From contig JAUHYC010000024.1 in the NCBI GenBank assembly GCA_030426685.1, forward strand, positions 1 to 51,621: DNA of 51,621 bases, written 5' to 3'. Positions within the stretch are counted from its first letter, which is position 1; the number at the start of each line of letters is the position of its first letter. The position numbers were made by a program, and so were the translations under genes. The notes under the pieces are model-generated. The model was not told the origin of the DNA and did no database searches. It worked only from the letters and a program-made list of their open reading frames with translations. The DNA is from Alphaproteobacteria bacterium (GTDB taxonomy: Bacteria; Pseudomonadota; Alphaproteobacteria; Rhodobacterales; Rhodobacteraceae). Shown here in pieces: positions 33,505-41,098 of this stretch.

Positions 33505-34842
33505 TCAATTCCTCCCGACCGCACCCCATGGACCAACGCGCGAGATGACCTCATCGCTGACCCGGTAATTGCCGCTCATATCCGGTTCATGCCCGAACAG
33601 CGCGGCGCGGGCACCAGCCTTGTCCACCTGATACTCGCGCGCAAGGAAATCAGCAACATAGGCTTTCTTGGTCTCGGGCCAACTTGCGTAGGTCTTGTAG
33701 AACAGCTCCTTGTGGCAAATGAACAGCTGGCGTGGGTCCAGCGGGGCAAGCTCGGCCAGCAGCATGTTCACCAGATCGCGGTTCGGCGTATCCGCCGCAC
33801 GCAGGGTATAGAAATAGGCCGGATGGTCCGAGGTGATGCGCGGCCAGCGCCCGCCATCACTCGCCCAGCGCAACAGCTGCGCAAGACCGTGATACGCCTC
33901 AGGCAGTTGGTCCGAGTGATTGCGCGCCAGACGCCTCATATCGCTGCGGTCCAGCCCGGTCAGGTCAACATCGGCATCTGCAGCGGCAGCGATGGTCAGG
34001 AAATCCATTTTCTGTTGCAGGATCGCGGCGGCATCTACGCCGCGCGCTTTGACAATCGGTTCAACCAGATCGTTGTAGTCCAGAAACTTTGCAATCTGGT
34101 TTCGCTGCGATGGGCCAAAGACGTATTTGATCGGCATATCGTCAGGCTTTTCGCCCATGCAAATCGCCGCCGGGTGATCCAAATCCGGGAAAAGATACAG
34201 ACCACCGAAATGCGCCGTCCAGAAATTGCGCTGCTCAAACGCGGTGTGGCGCAGGCGCACCGGGTTTCTGGTGACGTCACCGGTTTCCTTGGCGGTTTCG
34301 ATCATCTTGGCGATCAGCACATCGTCGAACCAGGCGTCCTCTTCGGTTTTGAATCGTTCGACCATGCCCGCCAGCTGCTCGGCCTTACGCAGGGTGCCGC
34401 ATGCGGTATCGGCCTCGATCTCGATCTTGCGCAGGTTCAGCAGGTCGCGCGGGGTGGTGAGCTTGATGACCGAGTTCACCAGCTCTCCGGCCACCGCATC
34501 GGTGGCGGTCAGAGCAAACAGTTGCGCCTCGTTCATCTCGATGAATTCCCGCAGGAGATCGCGCGAGGTCGAGAATTTGACGTTCAGCAAAGGCGCGCGT
34601 TTCTGCTCGGTCGTCAGCAGGATGAACTGCCGGTTGACCCCGTTGGGATTAAGATAGAGCTCGTCCTCCAGCTCAATCCCCACCTCCGGCGAATAGCCCG
34701 AGATATCGACATGGAAATCCGAAAGCTGAGTGGTCTTGCCCGCCAGATGTTGCAACGCGCGGTTATACCGCTCGACCAGAGCCGGGCTGGAGATGTGGAC
34801 GAGGTTTCCGAACATCAGGCCTTTTTTGATGAGGCGGATCAT
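33505..34842 (-). CDS. DUF6638-type protein of unknown function
   Basis: A 445-residue soluble protein from ATG 34842 (MIRLIKKGLMFGNLVHIS); GGGAAGG lies a little upstream. I remember this sequence type as DUF6638, found in Rhodobacteraceae, without known function. Visible: an alpha/beta N-terminal part with YSPEVGIELEDELYLN; a helical centre (LLNLRKIEIEADTACGTLRKAEQLAGMVERF); and a C-terminal part rich in Tyr and Phe (CHKELFYKTYASWPETKKAYVADFLAREY). No signal peptide, membrane helix or nucleotide-binding motif. It is downstream of the AAA+ ATPase gene after a 148-base GC-rich gap with hairpins. Confidence 0.75.
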   Translation of the reverse strand: MIRLIKKGLMFGNLVHISSPALVERYNRALQHLAGKTTQLSDFHVDISGYSPEVGIELEDELYLNPNGVNRQFILLTTEQKRAPLLNVKFSTSRDLLREFIEMNEAQLFALTATDAVAGELVNSVIKLTTPRDLLNLRKIEIEADTACGTLRKAEQLAGMVERFKTEEDAWFDDVLIAKMIETAKETGDVTRNPVRLRHTAFEQRNFWTAHFGGLYLFPDLDHPAAICMGEKPDDMPIKYVFGPSQRNQIAKFLDYNDLVEPIVKARGVDAAAILQQKMDFLTIAAAADADVDLTGLDRSDMRRLARNHSDQLPEAYHGLAQLLRWASDGGRWPRITSDHPAYFYTLRAADTPNRDLVNMLLAELAPLDPRQLFICHKELFYKTYASWPETKKAYVADFLAREYQVDKAGARAALFGHEPDMSGNYRVSDEVISRVGPWGAVGRN

Positions 34843-34901
34843 GACATTGGCCTTCCCGCACAACGGTAGCGATGCGCCCGGCCCGAGGGTGGGTGCGGAA
34901 C

Positions 34902-34948
34902 GCGCCCGCCCTGGGGGGCGGGTCGGGCGCGTCGCGGCTGCGCCGCGA
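34902..34948. repeat. two GC-rich hairpins between cassette genes
   Basis: Nested arms GCGCCCG (34902-34908) / CGGGCGC (34924-34930), with an alternative inner pair CCCGCC / GGCGGG, are followed by TCGCGGC / GCCGCGA (34932-34948, loop TGC). No T-run follows on either strand, so this is at best an attenuator or mRNA-stabilising structure in the 148-base gap. Confidence 0.5.
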
Positions 34949-34990
34949 TATCATTCTCAAATATAAACCTGTATTCTATGAACACGAAAC

Positions 34991-35323
34991 TCATGCTCGC
35001 AGTCCTTTTGCAAATGCAAAAATGATCGCGAAACCAAGGGGTACAGCAATCAACCAGAACTGTAGCTGAAAATAAACCATAACATCTGCAGGATTTGCAT
35101 TGCCAACGTCCACGGCGAGTCGGTCGACAAAAAAATCCATCAAAATGTAGCTGGCAAGAATTGCCAGAATAGCGCAAGCCGCACCAGAGGCTAATAATGG
35201 AAGAAGCCATTCCTTTCCGTTGGCTTTAGCCGCGCGAGCCGTTCGATAGGCTCGGCACCCTATTGGAATAGCAACCACAGTGCTCAGCAGTAGAGGCAAA
35301 CCTATGGCGATCAAATAATTCAC
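34991..35323 (-). CDS. small three-helix membrane protein, AT-richer than neighbours
   Basis: A 110-residue membrane protein with helices at about 4-22 (LIAIGLPLLLSTVVAIPIG), 40-65 (LLPLLASGAACAILAILASYILM) and 86-108 (YFQLQFWLIAVPLGFAIIFAFA). By eye its DNA is more AT-rich than the genes on both sides, and codon choice is less GC-biased. It overlaps the AAA+ ATPase stop by four bases (ATGA), so it is coupled to it. No family recognised. It may be a lineage-specific addition to the cassette. Confidence 0.7.
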   Translation of the reverse strand: MNYLIAIGLPLLLSTVVAIPIGCRAYRTARAAKANGKEWLLPLLASGAACAILAILASYILMDFFVDRLAVDVGNANPADVMVYFQLQFWLIAVPLGFAIIFAFAKGLRA

Positions 35324-37251
35324 CCCTTCCCCTCCAGATACCGCCGCTTGGCCTCTTCCATCCGGCCCATCTCGCGGACCGCATTCTCGATGGCGACCTC
35401 ATCGCTCTTGTCGGCATAGCGGAACTCGCTGTCGGCGTAGCGGTTGATTTCCTGGGTCACCATCTCAACCGTGATCGGCTGGCGAAGGTCCTCGATCATC
35501 GCTTTCTTAGTGTCGTAGTCACGGAACAGGAACAGGTCGGGGTTCTCCATCCATTCGTCGGGCAGTTCGAAATCCATCGCGCGGACCTTGACCGCGTCGG
35601 TGATGTTCTTGATCGCGCGACCGGTAAAGCGCTCATCCGCCTGTTGGATCGCCTTGAGGTAGGTGCCCAGCTTGGCGATCGTGTCCATCTGGCCGATATC
35701 GCCGGACACCCGGTCAAAGACCTGCAACAAGGCGTCCTCGTGCGGGCGAGAGTGGCTTTCGAAACTAGCGGCGACGGCCTTTTTGATTTCCTGCGCGGCA
35801 TAGGCTTCGTGTGCGCCCAGCGGGATGTCGTGGTTGCGGCCCATCAGCAGGTGCAGGATATCAATGTAATCCTCACGGGTCTGCGGCCCGTCCACCAGGA
35901 ACCGCGCGCCCGCCCGCTGGCGCAGGGCATCGTCGACATTCTCGGGGTAGTTCGAGAACATGCCAAAGGTGCAGTTGCCGCGCACAACAGTGTTGGCACC
36001 CGCGAAGCTCTCCATCAGCACGGCGGTGATTTCCAACTGCCCGGCTGACGACTGCCGGTCGCCGCGTTTACCCGCCAGTTGGTCGATATCGTCGATGGTG
36101 CCGAAACCGATGACCGTGGGGTCGATGATCGTGTTGATAAATGCCTTGGCGTTCTGGCCGGACTTGCCCTGATAGCTGTCGATATTGTCGGTGCTCAGGT
36201 TCTGATAGCGGAACGGATAGCCCGCGTTCTGGCAATAGTCGTTGATCAGCCCGGCCATCATCTGAATCAGGGTGGTCTTGCCGGTGCCCGGTTTGCCGTC
36301 ACCCATGAAGGTAAAGATGAACCCGCCAAGCTCGGCAAAAGGGTTCAGGCGGCGTTCGAAATCATAGGCCATCACCATCTTGGCCAGCTTCATGGCCTGA
36401 TATTTGGCGATGTGGTTGCCCACCACCTCGTTCGGTTTCTTGAACGTCATGGTCAGGGTGGTGGATTTGGCTTTTGAGGCCGGTTCGAATCCACGAATCG
36501 TCAGTTCATCCGCCCCGATATGCCAGGCCGCGTTCTGGAACGGGGCCAGATGGCCCGCCGATTGGGCCCGCAGGGCGGCCTTTTCCATTAGCTGTTCAGC
36601 GTAGGCACTGGTGGCCGCGATCAGGCGGGCGTCGTCGGAGGCGTGTTTGGCGAGCGTCTGGTCCAGCTCCCACAGCGCGCCGTGCAGGGCGAGTTGGCCA
36701 TTATCGGTCAGAACCTCTTCGATCTCACCGATATCGACGGTGGTTTCGCCCAGATGCGAGGACATCAGATAGGCCAGCGCATTGCCGAAGGTGTGTAGCG
36801 TGATCAGTGCCTCAGCCGTCAGCAATTCCGAAAACTCGGTCTTTCGGGCGGCGGGCAAGTCCCCAGCTAGATTGGCGCGTTTGAGATCGGCCAGCGGGGT
36901 CTGTTCCGCATAAGCATCAGCAACGGCCAGAGCGATGGCAATGGCACGCCGAAGGGCTTGCTGCGTGGTGGCCTGGGGCGGTGAGACCAGAGTATCCCCG
37001 TCATCTGACGCTTCGATCCGTTCGACCAGATGCACGCCATCCGCGCGGACGGTGCGACGTGTCACCAGCCCCGGTGTCGTGGACCGAAACCGCCGCCCTG
37101 TTGACACCCCCGGTGACCGCTCGACCGGCACGTCAGCCACCTTCGCAATCCGTGGCGCATGTTCGAACCCATTCAGCAAGGCGGTCGCCGCCGGATAATG
37201 CGTGCGAATGTCGTTTTCGCGCAATTCCATCTGATCTGACGTCAAACTCAT
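35320..37251 (-). CDS. AAA+ ATPase of an uncharacterised cassette
   Basis: A 643-residue protein. The AAA+ core is in the middle: Walker A GKPGTGKT at 319-326, Walker B IGFGTIDDID at 381-390, a sensor-1 Asn in MFSNYPEN (about 434) and candidate arginine fingers in DDALRQRAGARF (about 441-451). The C-terminal helical lid extends to about 560. The first ~300 residues are an unrecognised helical domain; the last ~80 include ITVEMVTQEINRYADSEF and a charged tail. No signal or membrane segment. It sits centrally in the minus-strand cassette and is coupled to a small membrane protein downstream. Substrate-remodelling or MoxR-like chaperone activity is plausible, but the family is unknown to me. Confidence 0.85.
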   Translation of the reverse strand: MSLTSDQMELRENDIRTHYPAATALLNGFEHAPRIAKVADVPVERSPGVSTGRRFRSTTPGLVTRRTVRADGVHLVERIEASDDGDTLVSPPQATTQQALRRAIAIALAVADAYAEQTPLADLKRANLAGDLPAARKTEFSELLTAEALITLHTFGNALAYLMSSHLGETTVDIGEIEEVLTDNGQLALHGALWELDQTLAKHASDDARLIAATSAYAEQLMEKAALRAQSAGHLAPFQNAAWHIGADELTIRGFEPASKAKSTTLTMTFKKPNEVVGNHIAKYQAMKLAKMVMAYDFERRLNPFAELGGFIFTFMGDGKPGTGKTTLIQMMAGLINDYCQNAGYPFRYQNLSTDNIDSYQGKSGQNAKAFINTIIDPTVIGFGTIDDIDQLAGKRGDRQSSAGQLEITAVLMESFAGANTVVRGNCTFGMFSNYPENVDDALRQRAGARFLVDGPQTREDYIDILHLLMGRNHDIPLGAHEAYAAQEIKKAVAASFESHSRPHEDALLQVFDRVSGDIGQMDTIAKLGTYLKAIQQADERFTGRAIKNITDAVKVRAMDFELPDEWMENPDLFLFRDYDTKKAMIEDLRQPITVEMVTQEINRYADSEFRYADKSDEVAIENAVREMGRMEEAKRRYLEGKG

Positions 37252-37266
37252 CTTTTTCCTCGCAAT

Positions 37267-37319
37267 GCCGGGCTGAAGCCCGGCCTACTCAAATCACGTA
37301 GGGCGGGCTTCAGCCCGCC
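37267..37319. repeat. REPIN-like pair of inverted REP hairpins
   Basis: Two imperfect copies of one hairpin in opposite orientation. Left: GCCGGGCT-GA-AGCCCGGC (37267-37284) followed by CTAC. Right: GTAG followed by GGCGGGCT-TC-AGCCCGCC (37302-37319). The GTAG head plus GC-rich palindrome is the REP hallmark, and the tail-to-tail pair with a 9-base spacer is the REPIN form. It lies in the 75-base gap between two co-directional genes. Confidence 0.75.
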
Positions 37320-37326
37320 ACTGGTC

Positions 37327-38445
37327 TCAATATCTCAGCACCTGTCCGGCCTTGCTGACGACAAACTTGCGCACGTCCGCAAACCCCGGCGGGTTGCGCT
37401 CGGCCAGAACCTGAAACGGACGCTGGGGCAGGATGATCGACCGCTGGGTGCGCGTGGCCCCGGTCTCGGCCCCCTGCCCGCCGAACGGGTCCAAAGCGAA
37501 CACCTCACGCTCGACGGTTGAGAACCACCCGGCACGTTCTTCGATCACTTCTTCGCTTTCCAACTCTTCGGTGGTCCAAGCCAGCGCCCAGTCCTGGCCT
37601 TCGGGCGCCTGCGCGTCCTCAAGTACCTGCCGCAAAGGACCCGATTGCTCAGTAAACGCCGAGGAATACATCGGTCCAACATGGATGCGGCGCAGGTGTT
37701 TGGGGTGCAGGTCGTCGAAATCCTGATCAAAGCCCTTGGCAATGGTCACCAGTTTCAGCCCGCCCAAAGATTGCGCCATCAGATGTGCCTGTACCTCGGG
37801 CCAGCGGCGTTGATCCTTGGGCAGGGCGGTTTTGCCGCTGTCTTCCAACTGCATCAGGTAGATGACCGGCAGGTTGATTTGGCTGTCATAGACCGCCCAG
37901 TGGATCAGAAATTTGCGCCGCTCGCCCTCATTCCCGATCCAGTGGCATTCGGGATCGTTGCGGGCCCAGAACAGCTGACCCTTCAACAATTCCTCGTAAT
38001 AGAGCCTTTGGGACAGAGCGAATTGCAGCTTGGTGGGGATGTCCTGATCGCTGATGATGGTCCGCACCATGTCGGTTTTCAGGTCATCTTCCGAGGGCAT
38101 ATTCGCCAGATGCACCTGCGCCTGCTGCGCGTCATTGGCCATGGTCAGCAACTCGGCCGCCACCGGAAACCCGCTGTCGCGCTTGTCCATGGCGAGGCTG
38201 CCAAAGAACCGCCCGGTATCACGCCCGACCAGCAGGTATTTCATGCTCAGCGCGCGGAAGGTGTAGAGCAGGCCCGAGAGGTAACGCGAAATAATCCGCA
38301 CCTCTTGCTTGCTGATCGCGCCCTCCGCCTCCATCGTCGCGGCCACGCGCAGGAGGTGGACGGTGATTACCTCGAATTTGCGGAAATAACGACGCGAGGC
38401 GAAGGTGTCGGTCAGGCCGACATGGTCTTGGGTGGGGTCAGTCAT
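37327..38445 (-). CDS. hypothetical protein of the AAA+ cassette, 372 residues
   Basis: A soluble-looking protein I cannot assign. The N-terminal half is helical: RRYFRKFEVITVHLLRVAATMEAEGAISKQEVRIISRYLSG, then LAMDKRDSGFPVAAELLTMANDAQQ. The middle has YYEELLKGQLFWARNDPE and an Ile/Leu-rich INLPVIYLMQLEDSGKTAL. The C-terminus is acidic and then Arg/Pro-rich. No nucleotide-binding motif, signal peptide or clear membrane helix. It overlaps the small membrane protein gene before it by eight bases and is followed by a REPIN-like repeat and the AAA+ gene. Guilt by association links it to that ATPase. Confidence 0.75.
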   Translation of the reverse strand: MTDPTQDHVGLTDTFASRRYFRKFEVITVHLLRVAATMEAEGAISKQEVRIISRYLSGLLYTFRALSMKYLLVGRDTGRFFGSLAMDKRDSGFPVAAELLTMANDAQQAQVHLANMPSEDDLKTDMVRTIISDQDIPTKLQFALSQRLYYEELLKGQLFWARNDPECHWIGNEGERRKFLIHWAVYDSQINLPVIYLMQLEDSGKTALPKDQRRWPEVQAHLMAQSLGGLKLVTIAKGFDQDFDDLHPKHLRRIHVGPMYSSAFTEQSGPLRQVLEDAQAPEGQDWALAWTTEELESEEVIEERAGWFSTVEREVFALDPFGGQGAETGATRTQRSIILPQRPFQVLAERNPPGFADVRKFVVSKAGQVLRY

Positions 38446-38665
38446 CCTCTGAGCGTTCTTCTGTTTCTTTGTTCTTTCTGACTAAGAGATACAAGTTGAC
38501 GAGGCTACCCACACATATGGCGGAATAAGTTCCAACCCACTCAGCCGTTGTTTCGGGCAACATCCAAATTATCGCCAGTACTATCAGCGTCGCGATGACC
38601 ATTTGGAAAACCCACTCAGGAACTGACCTAGGCAAACCAATTACCCTGAATTCAGATAACTTCAT
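38438..38665 (-). CDS. small membrane protein, AT-richer than neighbours
   Basis: A 75-residue protein with two hydrophobic segments, about 17-36 (VFQMVIATLIVLAIIWML) and 43-62 (WVGTYSAICVGSLVNLYLLV), and a charged C-terminal tail (RKNKETEERSEDD). Its DNA is visibly AT-richer than the two flanking genes. It is coupled on both sides: ATGA with the coiled-coil gene (38662-38665) and an 8-base overlap with the 372-residue gene (38438-38445). No family recognised. Confidence 0.7.
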   Translation of the reverse strand: MKLSEFRVIGLPRSVPEWVFQMVIATLIVLAIIWMLPETTAEWVGTYSAICVGSLVNLYLLVRKNKETEERSEDD

Positions 38666-39741
38666 CCGCCATACAAATTCTTATCATGCTTCTCGACAAT
38701 CGCGGCAAAGCGGCGGGCAAAGCGTTCATCCGCCTTGGCCTTTTTCTCCAGCACGTCGCGGGCAAAGACCATGTGGTCCTCATGCGCCTCAAGCATGTCG
38801 GCCATCTTCTGGTTGGTCGCGGTGCCGATGGCGGCCATGGCGGTCTGCGCCTCTTGGTCGGTCTGCACGCCGATCTCGTTGATGCGGTGGGCCACGTCCT
38901 GCTGCTGCGCGGTTTTCAGCGATTTGGTCAGGGCGTCATACAGCACCACGCGCTGTTGCGTGTCTGTCTGCAGCTTGTTGATCAGCACCATCTGCGTCGC
39001 CGCCTGGTTTTGTAGGGAATCGACCCAAGTCTTGCCCTTTTCGATATACCGCTCCAGCGTCTGTGATTTGGCCAGCTTGACCTGCTCTTCCTGAACCTTG
39101 GCGTTGTATTGCTTGTTCAACTCGGCCAGTTCGGTTTCCAGCTGGGTCCGCGCGGCGGCGTCCTGTTCGACGCTGATCTTGTTTTCCAGAGTGATAATCG
39201 TCGGATCCATGCCCTGAATTTCGGCGCGCAAGGCTTCCAGTTCGGCCATGGTGGCCTCGCGGTCGTCCAGCGTGACGGTCAGGTTGTCCTCGACCTTCAC
39301 CCGCTGTTCTTCCAGCACCGACAATTGCCCTTCCAGCAGTTTCACGATCACATCCGACTTGGCGATCAGGTCCTGCAGCTTGTCGTCAATATTGGCAGTG
39401 CGCATCCGCTCCTGCCGCATCGACTCAGATTTGGCCTTGGCGAAGATGCCGACAAAGGACTCCCATCCGGTTTTCGAGCGCATCTCGTCGAAATCCTTGG
39501 AAAACGCATTGGTCACATCGTCCAGACCCATGATCAGCTCAGCGATATTAGCGTTCATCACCTCGGTATGGGCGTGCACGTCCTCGAGCGTGGCGTTTTC
39601 GATGTCTATATCCGCCTCGGCAGTGCCGATCTTGGCCCGCGCTGCTTCAATTCGCGAGGTTAGCCCCTCGATCTGTGACTGGCTTTCTCGGACCTTTTGT
39701 TGCGTTTCCTCAATCAACGCTTCGAATTGCTGGTTCGACAT
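38662..39741 (-). CDS. coiled-coil protein, distantly TelA-like
   Basis: A 359-residue, almost entirely helical protein. Heptad-rich stretches are at about 5-75 (EETQQKVRESQSQIEGLTSR onward), 125-225 and 310-350. The central and C-terminal layout resembles the toxic-anion-resistance family TelA: IVKLLEGQLSVLEEQRVKVEDNL, then a conserved-looking LQNQAATQMVLINKLQTD. I see this as distant similarity only. No signal or membrane segment. It is the first gene of the cassette (start ATG 39741, AGGGATAGCAAGAG upstream), so it sets the transcript that includes the AAA+ gene. Confidence 0.75.
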   Translation of the reverse strand: MSNQQFEALIEETQQKVRESQSQIEGLTSRIEAARAKIGTAEADIDIENATLEDVHAHTEVMNANIAELIMGLDDVTNAFSKDFDEMRSKTGWESFVGIFAKAKSESMRQERMRTANIDDKLQDLIAKSDVIVKLLEGQLSVLEEQRVKVEDNLTVTLDDREATMAELEALRAEIQGMDPTIITLENKISVEQDAAARTQLETELAELNKQYNAKVQEEQVKLAKSQTLERYIEKGKTWVDSLQNQAATQMVLINKLQTDTQQRVVLYDALTKSLKTAQQQDVAHRINEIGVQTDQEAQTAMAAIGTATNQKMADMLEAHEDHMVFARDVLEKKAKADERFARRFAAIVEKHDKNLYGG

Positions 39742-39964
39742 CTCTTGCTATCCCTGTTTTTTCTTATGTACCCAATAAGATAGGTAATGTTACACGTATT
39801 TACATCCCTTTGGATGCCAAATTCCTGCAAAGATTGGCAAATTCAGGCAAGAAAGGAAAGTTGAGACGACGCCGGTCTGAGCGTGATCAATCAAGCGCGT
39901 CATAGACGCAACGCTCAATACCAACACGCTGTGCGGCAATACCGCATCCCTGAAGAAATCAGGC

Positions 39965-40224
39965 TTAGTAGTTCGAGGAACGGAAGTTCACCACTTCGTC
40001 GTCCTGGATCGCGCGACCTCGAGATCGATCAGATCAATTTCATCCGCATTGGTGGTGTAAGAAAGCGTGCGCTCAAAATCCACGGCACGGTAGCCCTGAT
40101 TTGACAACGCTGCATGGGTCCGGTGCATACACAGGCCAATGGCATTCTCTTCGGCCGAAACATGAGGATGCTTTTTGTCGTGAGAGCCATGTTTGTGATG
40201 GTGCTTGGCGGGCGTTACGGCCAA
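39965..40224 (-). pseudogene. possible frameshifted small gene remnant
   Basis: Reading leftward from a TTG at 40224, a frame gives a His/Lys-rich start (KHHHKHGSHDKKHPH) and then credible sequence, GYRAVDFERTLSYTTNADEIDLIDLE, before losing sense and stopping at about 39988. Two bases out of phase, the sequence continues IQDDEVVNFRSSNY and stops with TAA at 39965-39967, directly before a small hairpin (CCTGA/TCAGG). A single slip at about 40000-40025 would join the two halves. No ATG and no ribosome site are seen. It could also be coincidence. Confidence 0.3.
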
Positions 40225-40424
40225 GAACTAAAGGCGATTACAGCGCAAACGCCTCCGACAGAGACAGTTTTCAGGCATTTTGGTCACGATATCCTATTGG
40301 CTGTCTGCAAAGAGTGCATCGGCGTCTCGTTTCTGAAAAGCTAGCGTCACAGTTGCGTGCATTTCCGGACTTATTGCGAGGGTAACTGCGAAGCCGCTAG
40401 AATGGTCTTGGTCCAGACACACTT

Positions 40425-40452
40425 CGCCCCGCGCCTGGAGGGACGCGGGGCG
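40425..40452 (-). terminator. GC-rich hairpin downstream of hsp20
   Basis: A perfect 9-bp stem, CGCCCCGCG / CGCGGGGCG, with a 10-base loop, 53 bases past the hsp20 stop. No T-run follows, so termination is uncertain. Confidence 0.4.
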
Positions 40453-40504
40453 TGTGGTGCGACAATCCAAAGAGGAAGAGATTATCGCGCGTTTTCCATC
40501 GGCC

Positions 40505-40972
40505 TTAGTTTACGGCCTTGGCGTCAACCACATCTTTTTCGATGGCCTTGGCCGAGGTGATCTCGATCCGGCGCGGTTTCAGGGCTTCGGGCACCTCACG
40601 CTTCAGATCGATGTTCAGCATCCCGTTCTCATGGCTGGCGCCCGTGACGCGGACGTGATCAGCCAGCGCAAAGCGGCGCTCAAACGCACGGGTTGCGATG
40701 CCCCGGTGCAGATAGCTGCGCTCCTTGTCCTCGGCGCCTTTCTTGCCAGCAACCACCAGTGAATTCTCTTTCACTTCGACCGACAGGTCATTTTCGGAAA
40801 ATCCGGCGACAGCAACCGAGATGCGGTAAGTGTCGGCATCGGTTTTTTCGATGTTGTAAGGCGGGTAGCTGGGTTGGCTCACATCATTGGTCAGTACCCG
40901 GTCCATCATATCGGCGATCTGATCAAAGCCGATAGTGGCGCGGTGCAGCGGTGCAAAATCAAATGTACGCAT
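40505..40972 (-). CDS. Hsp20 family small heat shock protein
   Basis: ATP-independent holdase chaperone (IbpA-type) of 155 residues. The N-terminal MRTFDFAPLHRATIGFDQIADMMDRV is the class A start. The alpha-crystallin domain spans about 36-130: YPPYNIEKTDADTYRISVAVAGFSENDLSVEVKENSLVVAGKK ... LHRGIATRAFERRFALADHVRVTGASHENGMLNIDLKREVPE. The C-terminal IxI-type motif (RRIEI) follows. A heat-shock-type promoter can be proposed about 100 bases upstream. Confidence 0.95.
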   Translation of the reverse strand: MRTFDFAPLHRATIGFDQIADMMDRVLTNDVSQPSYPPYNIEKTDADTYRISVAVAGFSENDLSVEVKENSLVVAGKKGAEDKERSYLHRGIATRAFERRFALADHVRVTGASHENGMLNIDLKREVPEALKPRRIEITSAKAIEKDVVDAKAVN

Positions 40973-41069
40973 GTGTGTATCCTCTTTCTCGAGCGATTTG
41001 CGAATTTGCCCTCCGTTCGGACGGGCGGTGATTGAACCGGGCCCCTGTTCAGGCGGCCCGATACAGATC

Positions 41070-41098
41070 AGATGGGAAGCGGAAAGGCGGGGTTCAAG
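41070..41098 (-). promoter_or_regulatory. possible RpoH-type promoter of hsp20
   Basis: On the minus strand CTTG (41098-41095), an 18-base spacer and CCCATCT (41076-41070) resemble the heat-shock sigma consensus (CTTG ... CCCATNT). It ends about 97 bases before the hsp20 ATG and starts at the end of the upstream protease gene. Confidence 0.35.

Larger units (their letters stand above)
39742..40504. other. gene-poor, partly AT-rich spacer
   Basis: A 763-base stretch without a convincing intact gene. The part nearest the cassette (39742-39870) is AT-rich and should hold the promoter of the minus-strand cassette. The middle carries a frameshifted coding remnant (separate entry). The right part ends in a GC-rich hairpin downstream of hsp20. 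Plus-strand frames at 40101-40385 and 40114-40344 lack ribosome sites and family features. Confidence 0.6.

Noticed and set aside
33589..34869. 426-codon plus-strand open frame
   Set aside because: It is exactly antisense to the DUF6638-type gene. That gene has a ribosome site, operon context and protein-like composition; the plus frame is low in family-like features and reflects GC bias.
37645..38481. 278-codon plus-strand open frame
   Set aside because: Antisense to the 372-residue cassette gene. No ribosome site or operon context; the minus-strand gene is coupled to its neighbour.
40114..40344. 76-codon plus-strand frame in the gene-poor spacer
   Set aside because: No ribosome site, no recognisable domain, and it competes with a more credible minus-strand remnant.
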